A stretch of 64,000 nt of DNA from Eubacteriaceae bacterium (GCA_910574015.1 CAJSYQ010000009.1:39200-103199); one strand, 5' to 3'. Shown: positions 54,325 through 63,163, numbered from the stretch's first letter. Program-made: numbers and translations. Notes: generated by a model from the letters alone, not told the origin.

Positions 54325-56499
54325 ATGGAAGAGAAGGGTTCATGTAAGGTCAGCGTCATAATTCCTTATGTCGATGAGAAAATATATATTGACGACTGTC
54401 TGGACAGTCTGGAGGATCAGACCTGCCGGGATTTCGAGGCGGTGGTGGTCTGCGACCACAGCGGCCGGGAGGCACTGGACAGGCTCAAGGGCAAAAAGGT
54501 CTCTTATCCTCTTACCATTCTGGAGATCGGGAGCAGCCGTACAGGTGTGGCGGCGGCGCGAAACGATGGATTGCGCCGGAGCCGGGGGGAATATATCCTG
54601 TTTCTTGACTGCGATGATTATCTGGAGAAGACGGCACTGGCTGAGCTGCTGCAATGCGCGGCGGGAGATTCCGCTCTTATCCGGTGCGGGGTCAGGGAGA
54701 CCTGGTATGGCAGGGCGGTATATTATGACAACGGCGAGGAGCTGGACGCCAGAAATAACGAATCGGCATCGGTACAGAGGGAAGACAGGGAATGGTCTGT
54801 CCTGGGCTGGATGATCCGCAGGGATTATCTAACGGAACGGGGCTGCACCTTTGATGAATCATATCGATATTATACCGATCTTCCTTTCGTGGCAGAGCTC
54901 CTTGCCGGCCAGGGAAAGTCCGTCGCCACGGAAAAAATCCTATACCTGAAACGCAGGCGCAACGATCCGGTGCAGCTGCCGTCCCTCAGCCAGATTCCGG
55001 ATGAGACCGGCCGGATCAGGGAGATGCTGCGGGCATACCGCCGGATGAAGGAGCTTCTCCGGGGTGAGGAAGAGAAACAGCTGGATCATGGATTTATCTG
55101 CTATTTTGCCCGGCACATCGCGCCCTGGTTTGTCACGGCGGAGGGGACGGAGGCGGAGGAGGTGCACGGTGAGTTTTCTGAATGCTGCCGGCTTCTCTCT
55201 AAAGAGACAGTGGAGCGCGCATCCTCCCATAACAGAAAATTGATCCGGTATGCATCCCGCCACGGAGCGGCGCAGATCGCCGGAAGGCTCCGGCGGGCTG
55301 AGATGTGGAGGACTCTGGGCAGAGTGATCCGCAGCCGTGCCGCCGCCAAGAAATATCTGTATCGTAAAGTATTTTCCCATATGAAGCTAAGGGAGGATAC
55401 GATTGTATTCGAAAGCTTTCTGGGGCGCAGCTACTCGGACAGCCCCCGGGCTCTCTTTGAGTATCTGAGCCGGCACTATCCCGGCAGATATAAGCATATC
55501 TGGATCCTGAACGAAAAGAGGAAACTGCCGTTTCCGGCGAAGTGCATCCCCAGATACAGTTTCCGTTATTTTTATTATGTGGCCCGGGCGAAATATTTTA
55601 TCTTTAACAACAGGCAGTCCAGGGATTTTGTGAAAAGGGACGGCATGGTCTTTCTGGAGACCTGGCACGGGACGCCGCTGAAGAAGCTGGCTCTGGATCT
55701 GGGAGAGGTGATGGCATCGGCCCCGCTGACCAAGCGGGATGTATACCGCCACGCCTGCGAATGGGACTATCTTATCGCGCCAAACCAGTTTTCTGCCGAT
55801 ATTTTCCGCCGGTGTTTTCTCTACCAGGGCGTGCTTCTAAAGACTGGTTATCCGCGTAATGATATGCTGTATCTTGAAGAGAGCGGGCGCCGGAAGAAAG
55901 TGGATGCGGTGAGACAGGAGCTGGGGATTCCGGAGGACAGGAAGGTGATCCTGTATGCCCCCACCTGGCGGGATGACGAATATTATGCTCCGGCGAAGCA
56001 CAGCTTCTGTCTCCAGATGGATCTTAAGAAAATGCGGGATGGACTCGGTTCAGAGTATGTGCTTCTGCTCCGTACCCATTACTATGTGGCGGAGAAGCTG
56101 GATCTGTCGGAATACAGCGGTTTTCTATATGATGTAAGCGGGTACCCTGATATTGCGGAATTGTATCTTATCTCAGATCTGCTTATCACCGACTATTCCT
56201 CCGTATTTTTTGATTACGCGAACCTTCGGCGTCCGATGCTGTTCTTCACCTATGATCTGGAGAAATACCGCGATATCCTTCGGGGCTTTTATATGGATAT
56301 GGAAGAGGAGCTGCCGGGACCGATGCTGTTCACAACAGAGGAGATCATTGCTTCTGTGGAAAACCTGGATCAGATTCAGGCGGAGTACGAAGAGAAATAT
56401 AATATATTTTATAATAAATACTGTGGCTGGGAGGATGGAAGAGCCAGTCAGAGAGTGGTGGATGCGGTATTTGGCAGGGAACAGGAGAGCGCGGAATGA
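54325..56499 (+). CDS. GT2 / CDP-glycerol glycerophosphotransferase fusion, copy 2
   Basis: 724 residues, starting 9 nt after copy 1 (GGGAATGGT leader, GGAA-type site). Same order: GT2 domain (SVIIPYVDEKIYIDDCLDSLEDQ, CDDYLEKTAL), basic linker, TagF domain with FLETWHGTPLKK, RTHYYVAEK and ITDYSSVFFDYA. The DPVQLPSLSQ loop corresponds to DPINMPALSQ in copy 1. Strong sequence likeness over the whole length shows tandem duplication. The GT2 half has a shorter central segment than copy 1, so acceptor or donor preference may differ. Overlaps copy 3 by 4 bp (ATGA). Confidence 0.85.
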   Translation: MEEKGSCKVSVIIPYVDEKIYIDDCLDSLEDQTCRDFEAVVVCDHSGREALDRLKGKKVSYPLTILEIGSSRTGVAAARNDGLRRSRGEYILFLDCDDYLEKTALAELLQCAAGDSALIRCGVRETWYGRAVYYDNGEELDARNNESASVQREDREWSVLGWMIRRDYLTERGCTFDESYRYYTDLPFVAELLAGQGKSVATEKILYLKRRRNDPVQLPSLSQIPDETGRIREMLRAYRRMKELLRGEEEKQLDHGFICYFARHIAPWFVTAEGTEAEEVHGEFSECCRLLSKETVERASSHNRKLIRYASRHGAAQIAGRLRRAEMWRTLGRVIRSRAAAKKYLYRKVFSHMKLREDTIVFESFLGRSYSDSPRALFEYLSRHYPGRYKHIWILNEKRKLPFPAKCIPRYSFRYFYYVARAKYFIFNNRQSRDFVKRDGMVFLETWHGTPLKKLALDLGEVMASAPLTKRDVYRHACEWDYLIAPNQFSADIFRRCFLYQGVLLKTGYPRNDMLYLEESGRRKKVDAVRQELGIPEDRKVILYAPTWRDDEYYAPAKHSFCLQMDLKKMRDGLGSEYVLLLRTHYYVAEKLDLSEYSGFLYDVSGYPDIAELYLISDLLITDYSSVFFDYANLRRPMLFFTYDLEKYRDILRGFYMDMEEELPGPMLFTTEEIIASVENLDQIQAEYEEKYNIFYNKYCGWEDGRASQRVVDAVFGREQESAE

Positions 56500-58703
56500 G
56501 AGACGGGAAAGAAGTGAGTATCGTGATCCCCTACTGGAGGGGGGCACGGTATCTGGAGGATTGTATCACGAGCATTGACCGGCAGGGAGTGTCCTGCGAG
56601 ATCCTGCTGGTCTGTGACCGGGGACATGATGAAATCCCCCGGACGGTTCAGGACAACCCGAATGTAAAAATACTGAAAGCAGAGGCTGTACCGGGGTTTC
56701 CGGCAGGAAAAGGGACGTCTGGACAGGAGGATTCTCCCCTGGGGCCCGCCTTCTGCCGGAATGCGGCTTTGGACAACGCTTCTTGCGAGTATGTGTATTT
56801 CATTGACAGTGACGATTATCTTTTGGAGAATACTCTTTCGCCCATGCTTAATCTGGCGGAGGAAAGGGCAGCAGGCGCCGTCACCGGAAACCAGTACAGC
56901 AGCTGGTTCAGCTCCTATAATTTTGACCCAGAGCAGGCAGGGCGGGAGACCGGCATCAAAGAAAATGGGCTTCTGCAGGGGGAACTGCTGCGGCAGAGAT
57001 TTAAGAACCGGTTGACGGTACAGCATTTTCTGGTCCGGCGCTCCCTTCTGGAGGAAAACCGGATCCGGTTTGATGCCGGAAGATTCCGTTATAGCGATAT
57101 GGAATTTATTCTTCGGGTCCTGCAGTGCGGCGCAGGGCATGTCTGGGCGCTGAGAGACAGCTTTTATGTATGCCGGAACCACAACGACCGGATCCATCTG
57201 CCGTCCCTGAGCCAGACGGAGGACCGGAACTGCGGGGACGACTATCTGGATGCCTGCCGTGCATCGGAGGAGTGGATCCGGGAGGGGGACCAGGAGCTGC
57301 AGAAGGTATTGGATCACTGCCTGATCCAGTTTGTGTTATCCCATTATCCGGGCCTTCTGTCCCAGACGGCGATGTCCTCCCTCCGTCCACGCTTTCGGCG
57401 TATGGCAGACTGGAAGGGACGGCAGGAGGGACTGCCGTTCTGGCAGAAGAAAATGCTGGATGCCATGAGGTCCGGTTATAACCGGATTGCCCGTCTCTGC
57501 CACAAATGCTATGTGGTGGGGAAGAAGAAACAGGGGTTATTGGGAAACCGGATACAGTGGTACCGGGTTCTGGAGCATCTTCTGTTCCGCAGGCTTCCCC
57601 TGCGCAGGGACTGGATCATTCTGGAGAGCTTCTTTGGAAGGAGCTATTCGGACAGCCCCAGGTATCTGTACGAGTATCTCCAGAGGACATACGGCAGCCG
57701 GTATCGTTACATCTGGGTGTTGAACGGCCGTTCGGAGGAGCTGGACAAAAGCGGAAAGCATACGGTCTGCCGTCTGGAATCACTGCGTTATGTGTACTAT
57801 ATGTCCCGCTGCGGCTACCGGATCTTCAATGTGCGCCAGCCTTCCTGGAACAAAAAGCGGGCGGGAGTGGTCTTTCTGGAGACCTGGCATGGTACGCCGC
57901 TAAAAAAGCTGGGCTTTGATATGGAGGATGTCTTTTCGGCCGATCCGGAATTTAAAACCGTATTTTATACACAGGCAAAGGAATGGGATTATCTTGTGTC
58001 CGCCAATTCCTTCTCCACGGAGGTGTTTGAACGCGCTTTTGGCTATGACAGGGAACGGATACTGGAATACGGTTACCCAAGAAACGATATACTGTATAGT
58101 GAGGACAAAGATACCATTGCTGCCGGGGTGAAGAGGGAACTCGGCATCCCGGAGGGGAAACGGGTGCTGCTGTATGCGCCCACCTGGCGGGACGACCAGG
58201 CCATCGTTACGGGACAGTATGGATTTGAACTGGCCCTGGATCTGGGACGCCTGAGGGAGGAGTTTGGGAAGGATACGGTAGTCCTGCTTCGGACGCATTA
58301 TTATGTCGCCCAGCAGATCAACCTGGAGGCTTACCAGGGCTTTGTCTACAACGGCAGCAGCTATGAGGATGTGTCCCGTCTCTACCTTGCGTCGGATGTC
58401 CTGATCACGGACTATTCCTCTGTTTTTTTTGATTATGCCAATCTAAGGCGTCCGATCCTGTTTTTTGCCTACGACTATAAATCCTATGCGGATGAGCTGC
58501 GGGGGCTGTATATCGATATGGAAAAAGAGCTGCCGGGTCCTGTTCTTGCCACCAATGATGAATTGGTGGAGGCGCTGCGGCATCTGGAGGAGATCTCCGA
58601 GAGATACCGATCCCGGTATGAGAAGTTTTATGAACGTTTCTGCAGTGTGGATAACGGGACTGCTTCTGAGAGGATCATAGAAAAGGTGTTTAGAAAGAGG
58701 TGA
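56496..58703 (+). CDS. GT2 / CDP-glycerol glycerophosphotransferase fusion, copy 3
   Basis: 735 residues, start overlapping copy 2 (ATGA). GT2 domain with VSIVIPYWRGARYLEDCITSI; the catalytic DxD-like segment is FIDSDDYLLENTLSP, and a Gly-rich insertion (PGFPAGKGTSGQEDS) is absent from the other copies. TagF domain with FLETWHGTPLKK, LLRTHYYVAQQ and ITDYSSVFFDYA. Loop DRIHLPSLSQ matches the other copies. The polymerase halves are more alike among the three copies than the transferase halves, which suggests a shared phospho-polyol step with different sugar steps. Confidence 0.85.
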   Translation: MRDGKEVSIVIPYWRGARYLEDCITSIDRQGVSCEILLVCDRGHDEIPRTVQDNPNVKILKAEAVPGFPAGKGTSGQEDSPLGPAFCRNAALDNASCEYVYFIDSDDYLLENTLSPMLNLAEERAAGAVTGNQYSSWFSSYNFDPEQAGRETGIKENGLLQGELLRQRFKNRLTVQHFLVRRSLLEENRIRFDAGRFRYSDMEFILRVLQCGAGHVWALRDSFYVCRNHNDRIHLPSLSQTEDRNCGDDYLDACRASEEWIREGDQELQKVLDHCLIQFVLSHYPGLLSQTAMSSLRPRFRRMADWKGRQEGLPFWQKKMLDAMRSGYNRIARLCHKCYVVGKKKQGLLGNRIQWYRVLEHLLFRRLPLRRDWIILESFFGRSYSDSPRYLYEYLQRTYGSRYRYIWVLNGRSEELDKSGKHTVCRLESLRYVYYMSRCGYRIFNVRQPSWNKKRAGVVFLETWHGTPLKKLGFDMEDVFSADPEFKTVFYTQAKEWDYLVSANSFSTEVFERAFGYDRERILEYGYPRNDILYSEDKDTIAAGVKRELGIPEGKRVLLYAPTWRDDQAIVTGQYGFELALDLGRLREEFGKDTVVLLRTHYYVAQQINLEAYQGFVYNGSSYEDVSRLYLASDVLITDYSSVFFDYANLRRPILFFAYDYKSYADELRGLYIDMEKELPGPVLATNDELVEALRHLEEISERYRSRYEKFYERFCSVDNGTASERIIEKVFRKR

Positions 58704-58707
58704 TACC

Positions 58708-59919
58708 ATGGGAAAACGGCTCTATAAGACAGCCAAGAATGCGGTTGTTGTATTTTACCGCATGATGTGCTTTCTCTTTCCCGTAAAGAAGAACCGGGTG
58801 GTCTTTGACAGCAGCCTGGGAAAAAGCTACGCTGGCAATCCGCGGCATATTTACGAGTGTCTTGTGGCAAATGGCTGCGACATGAAATGGGACTGCATCT
58901 GGTTTTATGAAAAGGAGAAGTACAGTATACCGGGCATGAGCCGGCAGGTCCAGTATGGAAGACTGCGGTATCTGTATTATATGGCCACGGCCAAGATATG
59001 GGTGTTTGACAGCCGGCAGCCGGAATTTCTCATCCGGCGTAAGGGAACTTACTATATCCAGACCTGGCATGGTACACCGCTGAAGAAACTGGCGCTGGAT
59101 ATGGAAGATGTATTTATGGTGGGAGAGAGCGACATCGACACCTATAAAGAGCTCTTTGCCAAAAATGTGCATACCTGGGACTATCTGATCTCACAGAACC
59201 CATTTTCCAGCAGCACCTTTCGACGGGCTTTTGACTTTAGAAAGGAGATGCTGGAAATCGGATATCCGCGGAACGATATCCTGTTCCGGGAAAACACGCC
59301 GGACGGCATACGCCGTTACCGAAAGGAGCTGGGGCTGCCCAGGGACAAAAAGGTGATCCTGTATGCGCCTACCTTTCGGGATGATGAGTATTCGGAGGAT
59401 GACCGATATAAATTCCAGCCCCAGATTTCCTTTGACAAGATGCGGGAGGAACTGGGGGACGAGTATGTGGTGATCGTAAAATATCACTACCTCATTATGG
59501 ATTCGGTGGACTGGTCGCCCTATGAGGGCTTTATCTATCATTTTGACCAGAGCCACGACATCGCTGAATTGTTCCTTGTTTCCGATATGCTGATCACGGA
59601 CTACTCCTCGGTTATGTTTGACTACAGCATACTGAACCGCCCTATGTTCTTCTTTGCCTATGATTTTTATAAGTACAAAAATGAACTCCGCGGTTTCTAT
59701 TTCAGTTATCGGGGAGAGATGCCGGGGCCAATCTCATTCACCACGGAAGCACTGATCGAGGACATTAAGAACTACGATGCAAGGGAATATGAGGAAAAAT
59801 ATCTTCATTTTCATAACAAATTTAATTCGATTGATGACGGCATGGCTTCGGGCAGGGTAATGGAGCTGATCAATTCCCTGATTCCCAGCAGGCTGCCGGA
59901 TCTGTATTATGGAGAATAA
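58708..59919 (+). CDS. CDP-glycerol glycerophosphotransferase (TagF-type) without GT2 domain
   Basis: 403 residues, 4 nt after copy 3, behind AGAGGTG. It corresponds to the C-terminal polymerase half of the fusions: a basic N-terminal membrane-associating helix (KRLYKTAKNAVVVFYRMM), IQTWHGTPLKKLALDME, GYPRNDILF and ITDYSSVMFDY. The second histidine motif reads VIVKYHYLIM instead of LLRTHYxxx, so the flanking residues differ though the histidine is kept. It may be the primer (TagB-like) or the chain-extending enzyme of the same pathway. Peripheral membrane protein by family. Confidence 0.87.
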   Translation: MGKRLYKTAKNAVVVFYRMMCFLFPVKKNRVVFDSSLGKSYAGNPRHIYECLVANGCDMKWDCIWFYEKEKYSIPGMSRQVQYGRLRYLYYMATAKIWVFDSRQPEFLIRRKGTYYIQTWHGTPLKKLALDMEDVFMVGESDIDTYKELFAKNVHTWDYLISQNPFSSSTFRRAFDFRKEMLEIGYPRNDILFRENTPDGIRRYRKELGLPRDKKVILYAPTFRDDEYSEDDRYKFQPQISFDKMREELGDEYVVIVKYHYLIMDSVDWSPYEGFIYHFDQSHDIAELFLVSDMLITDYSSVMFDYSILNRPMFFFAYDFYKYKNELRGFYFSYRGEMPGPISFTTEALIEDIKNYDAREYEEKYLHFHNKFNSIDDGMASGRVMELINSLIPSRLPDLYYGE

Positions 59920-59937
59920 AAAATGGAGGGAAAAACT

Positions 59938-60414
59938 ATGGAGACTATTGCAAGCTTTACCGTGGACCACATGAGGCTGCTTCCCGGCGTCTATGTCAGC
60001 CGCCGGGACTGCACCGGACAGGATATCGTCACAACCTTTGATATCAGGATGACGAGACCGAACTATGAGCCGGTGATGAATACGGCGGAGATACATACGC
60101 TGGAACATCTGGGGGCTACCTTCCTCAGAAACCATGAAATATGGGGAAACAAAGTGATCTATTTCGGCCCTATGGGCTGCCGGACCGGATTTTATCTGAT
60201 CCTGTCAGGAGACCATACAGCGGAGGAGATCGTGCCGCTGCTGAGGGAGATGTATGAATTTATGTCACGGTATGAGGGAGACGTGCCGGGGGCATCGGCT
60301 AAGGAATGCGGAAACTATCTGGATCTGAATCTGCCCATGGCAAAATATGTGGCGGGGAAATATCTGGATGAGGTGCTGACCGGACTCACACCGGATCGCC
60401 TAAAGTATTCATAA
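59938..60414 (+). CDS. luxS: S-ribosylhomocysteine lyase LuxS
   Basis: 158 residues from ATG 59938 (TGGAGGG 7 nt upstream; ATG 59923 lies before that site). Metal ligands in HTLEHLGA and in KECGNY, catalytic cysteine in GPMGCRTGFYL. Cleaves S-ribosylhomocysteine to homocysteine and DPD, the precursor of AI-2. 18 nt after the TagF-type gene, so it may ride on the wall-polymer transcript. The MtnN step that makes its substrate is encoded at 35235. Confidence 0.97.
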   Translation: METIASFTVDHMRLLPGVYVSRRDCTGQDIVTTFDIRMTRPNYEPVMNTAEIHTLEHLGATFLRNHEIWGNKVIYFGPMGCRTGFYLILSGDHTAEEIVPLLREMYEFMSRYEGDVPGASAKECGNYLDLNLPMAKYVAGKYLDEVLTGLTPDRLKYS

Positions 60415-60431
60415 TAAGCGGAATCATTCAT

Positions 60432-60460
60432 TTTTTGGGCTTATCCTGCATAGGTATAAT
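60432..60460 (+). promoter_or_regulatory. Candidate promoter of the Met-rich gene pair
   Basis: TTTTTG (60432-60437), 17-nt spacer, perfect TATAAT (60455-60460), 42 nt before the next gene. The -35 is weak. Confidence 0.5.
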
Positions 60461-60502
60461 AGAAACCAACAAGAAACAGCTTGTTCAAAGGCAGGGATGA
60501 CG

Positions 60503-60964
60503 ATGATAGAATGGGACAGCCGTATGCGGGATAATCACAGTGTGCAGGTTTTGAAAACGGTTATCCCGTTTTTTGATGTGGCAGTGGGAGAGCGGATAGA
60601 CCTGGAAGGGCTTTTGTCTGCTGTCCGTCCCTTTGCCCGGGGCAGAGAGGGGCATATGCTGGATGTCGTCCTGCAGTTTTTCCAGATGCAGCGCATGATG
60701 GAGATGATGCAGCTGGTTCAGAGTATGCAGCAGATGCAGCAGTTTACTGGGGATATGACAGGCGATGGACAGGACGGGGCAGTTTCCTCACCTGCTATGT
60801 TTGAGATGCTGAAAGCCATGATCCCGCCAGAGCAGCAGGGAATGGTGGATATGATGTCTGCCATGATGGCGATGTCAGATTCCCCGGAACCGGATGAAGA
60901 TGTCAGCCCGGAGATGCCGGAGGATAAGCAGAAAGAAGGAGACTATGAGCCAGTCGATCTTTGA
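60503..60964 (+). CDS. Hypothetical methionine-rich protein, 153 aa
   Basis: ATG 60503 is preferred over ATG 60497, which touches the CAGGG site. The N-terminal half is a helical domain (DSRMRDNHSVQVLKTVIPFF, DLEGLLSAVRPFARG); the middle is a run of Met/Gln-rich amphipathic helices (MQRMMEMMQLVQSMQQMQQF) and the C-terminal 30 residues are acidic and disordered. The sequence MIPPEQQGMVDMMSAMM before the tail resembles DMNPQERAKVEMMKNVI in the next gene. No signal peptide. I do not recognise the family. It overlaps the next gene by 20 bp and is clearly cotranscribed with it. Confidence 0.65.
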   Translation: MIEWDSRMRDNHSVQVLKTVIPFFDVAVGERIDLEGLLSAVRPFARGREGHMLDVVLQFFQMQRMMEMMQLVQSMQQMQQFTGDMTGDGQDGAVSSPAMFEMLKAMIPPEQQGMVDMMSAMMAMSDSPEPDEDVSPEMPEDKQKEGDYEPVDL

Positions 60965-61226
60965 GCAGTATGATATTTTCAAGACGATGCACCCAGTGAA
61001 GATCCAGATCATGAAGGAGCTGGTTGAAGAAATGCAGGGAAAGGATATGAAGGACGCCGCACCGCTTCTTATGGCGGCCACTAGCAAGCTAAAGAATCAT
61101 AACCTGTCTTTCAGCCCCCAGGAAAGCGCCATTTTACTGGAAATCCTTACAAAGGATATGAACCCGCAGGAAAGAGCCAAGGTGGAGATGATGAAGAATG
61201 TGATACGAAAGCAGAGAAAGAGATAA
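60945..61226 (+). CDS. Hypothetical helical protein, 93 aa
   Basis: ATG 60945 behind GAAGGAG, 20 bp inside the previous gene; the longer frame has no ribosome binding site. Mostly alpha-helical, basic and Met/Lys-rich, with FEQYDIFKTMHPVKIQIMKE and the end DMNPQERAKVEMMKNVIRKQ. No signal peptide or known motif. The likeness of its last 20 residues to part of the preceding protein suggests the two are related or interact. Followed by a strong terminator at 61282, so the pair forms a two-gene operon. Confidence 0.65.
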   Translation: MSQSIFEQYDIFKTMHPVKIQIMKELVEEMQGKDMKDAAPLLMAATSKLKNHNLSFSPQESAILLEILTKDMNPQERAKVEMMKNVIRKQRKR

Positions 61227-61281
61227 GGGAAAGGGACTGACGGCAAATATTTGTTACCCTCTCTTTTCAGCTGAAAGAACG

Positions 61282-61332
61282 ATCCCGCCAGGATCAGGTG
61301 CCGGACCCCTGGATTCCCTGGCGGGATTCTTT
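61282..61332 (+). terminator. Terminator after the Met-rich pair
   Basis: Stem ATCCCGCCAGG / CCTGGCGGGAT (61282-61292 with 61317-61327), perfect over 11 bp, then TCTTTGTC. Confidence 0.75.
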
Positions 61333-61383
61333 GTCATTAATGATAACCGGTATTGATTAGTTTTTCATTAGGGGCTGTATTAA

Positions 61384-61416
61384 AAAAGCAGTAAACCTTT
61401 TGGATTTACTGCTTTT
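61384..61416. terminator. Bidirectional terminator
   Basis: AAAAGCAGTAAA / TTTACTGCTTTT, 12-bp perfect stem, 9-nt loop, with T runs on both sides. Ends the SprA-like gene on the minus strand and backs up the previous terminator on the plus strand. Confidence 0.8.
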
Positions 61417-61430
61417 GTCTCAATGGGAAT

Positions 61431-61988
61431 TTATGCGCTCAGGTCCAGATTTGCTCCGGCCGCCATGAGATAATCCAGATCCGCCTGTTTCTTCGCATAC
61501 GGGTTCATATTCTGGCCGCCCTCACTTCGTGTGGTGCGCATGGTAGTACTGGTTTCTCCACCGGATACATATACCCTGCCGCATTCCGGGCAGACAGAGG
61601 TTTTCAATGTCACGGATACTGATAAGAGTTCTTTGTTTTCCTTATTTCCCTCCGCAACTGCGTTTGCCACATGTTCCCGCTCATGTCCCATAACGGCTGC
61701 CGCTGAATTTCCCGGATCAATATGTCCCGGTGTCTTAAAGGAAACATCATTTTCATTGGAGCCATCTACATATTTTCGGTTCTTGCAGGTCTGGCATTCA
61801 CTCTGCTTGACCCGGCCAGATCTTTCGGCGTCCTTTGCCCCGTCTACTGCTGCCTGTGCTGTTCCGTCGGATTCCGGGCTGACCCCCCTGGCAGCGCGCA
61901 CACCTGTTACGGCAGTTGGATTGTATGCAGGATAAATACCGCTGATACCAGAATATCCTGATATGGCTGATATTGCACCGATCCCCAT
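61431..61988 (-). CDS. SprA-related putative zinc metalloprotease, 185 aa
   Basis: Starts at the ATG at 61988 (AGGAGGAG 7 nt upstream). N-terminal Gly/Ser/Ile-rich stretch (GIGAISAISGYSGISGIYPA), then CQTC (C65, C68), the HExxH motif in VMGHEREHVANA (H102, E103, H106), and CPEC (C133, C136), and a polar end. HEREH with paired CxxC motifs is the signature of the SprA-related family of small putative metalloproteases, whose role is unknown. The two CxxC pairs could bind a second zinc. No signal peptide of classical form. Promoter TTGATT-17-TATACT on the minus strand. Confidence 0.75.
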   Translation of the reverse strand: MGIGAISAISGYSGISGIYPAYNPTAVTGVRAARGVSPESDGTAQAAVDGAKDAERSGRVKQSECQTCKNRKYVDGSNENDVSFKTPGHIDPGNSAAAVMGHEREHVANAVAEGNKENKELLSVSVTLKTSVCPECGRVYVSGGETSTTMRTTRSEGGQNMNPYAKKQADLDYLMAAGANLDLSA

Positions 61989-62059
61989 ACCGACTCCTCC
62001 TCTCACAATTTTGATCGAATCCCGGCCAGCGCTGTTCCGCCGGCCGTTACTATAATGTT

Positions 62060-62088
62060 AGTATAAGACCTGGCGGGAAAAAAATCAA
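62060..62088 (-). promoter_or_regulatory. Promoter of the SprA-related gene
   Basis: On the minus strand TTGATT (62088-62083), 17-nt spacer, TATACT (62065-62060). The leader that follows contains a GC-rich hairpin (CGGCC ... GGCCG, about 62021-62046). Confidence 0.65.
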
Positions 62089-62108
62089 GGGGGCGGGGAT
62101 ATTTTATC

Positions 62109-62137
62109 TTTATGGCATGTTTTGTATATGATATACT
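62109..62137 (+). promoter_or_regulatory. Promoter of the WYL regulator gene
   Basis: TTTATG (62109-62114), 17-nt spacer ending TGA, TATACT (62132-62137): an extended -10 promoter 33 nt before the start codon. Confidence 0.65.
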
Positions 62138-62170
62138 GGTATCAGAAATAATGCGAAGAAGAGGTTTACT

Positions 62171-63163
62171 ATGGGGATAGGATGCAATCAGAGACTGAGA
62201 ATTTTGTATCTTCTGCAGACTCTGCTTAAAAAGACGGACGATGAACATGGCCTGACGATGAGGGAACTGAGGGATGCGCTGAATGCTTATGGCATTGAGG
62301 CAGAGAGAAAAACAATCTATGCCGATATAGAAGCACTGCAGTGCTTCGGGATCGATATTATTGGTGTAAGGCAGGACAATACTTATTATTATCATGTGGG
62401 CGGCCGGGAATTTGAACTGGCTGAACTGAAATTATTGGTGGATTCGGTACAGTCCGCAAAGTTTATAACAGAAAAGAAATCCCGGCAGCTGATAAAAAAA
62501 CTGGAAGGGCTGGCCAGTGAATATGAGGGGCAGCAGCTGCAGAGGCAGGTTTATGTGTCGGGAAGGATAAAGGCAAACAATGAAGCGATCTATTATAATG
62601 TAGACAAGATCCATGAGGCCATTGCAAAAAATGTGAAGATCCGATTTCATTATTTTCAATGGAATGTAAAAAAAGAACAGGAGCTGCGGCACAGCGGCAG
62701 GTGGTACTGCATCAGTCCCTGGGCGCTGTCATGGGACGATGAGAATTATTACCTTGTAGGCTATGACAAGGAGGCAGAAGAAATCCGCCATTACCGGGTA
62801 GATAAAATGCTGGATCTGGAGGTGGCCAGGGAAAAGCGTGAGGGCGGTAAATATTTTAGGAAATTCGATATTGCGGTATACACAAGGAAAATTTTCGGTA
62901 TGTTTGACGGGGAAGAGGAATTGGTTACACTGCGGCTGGATAATAAACTGGCCGGGGTAGTGATTGACCGGTTTGGCAGAGAGACTACGTTCTTTCCTGT
63001 GGACAGGGATTCCTTTGAGGTCAAAGTAAGGGTGGCCGTCAGCAGACAGTTTCTGGGCTGGCTCATTGCACTGGGAGACGGTGTGGAGGTGGTAAGTCCT
63101 GAAAGTGTCATCAGAAGGATCCGCGAAATAGGCAGGGAGCTCCGGCAGAAATATGGCAAATGA
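62171..63163 (+). CDS. WYL-domain transcriptional regulator
   Basis: 330 residues. N-terminal winged helix (LLQTLLKKTDDEHGLTMREL, RKTIYADIEALQCFGIDI), a linker, then the WYL domain at about 140-220 (HSGRWYCISPWALSWDDENY with YYLVGYD and RHYRVDKM) and a C-terminal WCX extension to the end. WYL regulators sense nucleic-acid fragments or nucleotides and often sit beside phage-defence genes. It precedes the CRISPR tracrRNA and cas9 fragment by 0.1-0.3 kb, on the same strand as cas9, which suggests but does not prove a link. Confidence 0.9.
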   Translation: MGIGCNQRLRILYLLQTLLKKTDDEHGLTMRELRDALNAYGIEAERKTIYADIEALQCFGIDIIGVRQDNTYYYHVGGREFELAELKLLVDSVQSAKFITEKKSRQLIKKLEGLASEYEGQQLQRQVYVSGRIKANNEAIYYNVDKIHEAIAKNVKIRFHYFQWNVKKEQELRHSGRWYCISPWALSWDDENYYLVGYDKEAEEIRHYRVDKMLDLEVAREKREGGKYFRKFDIAVYTRKIFGMFDGEEELVTLRLDNKLAGVVIDRFGRETTFFPVDRDSFEVKVRVAVSRQFLGWLIALGDGVEVVSPESVIRRIREIGRELRQKYGK

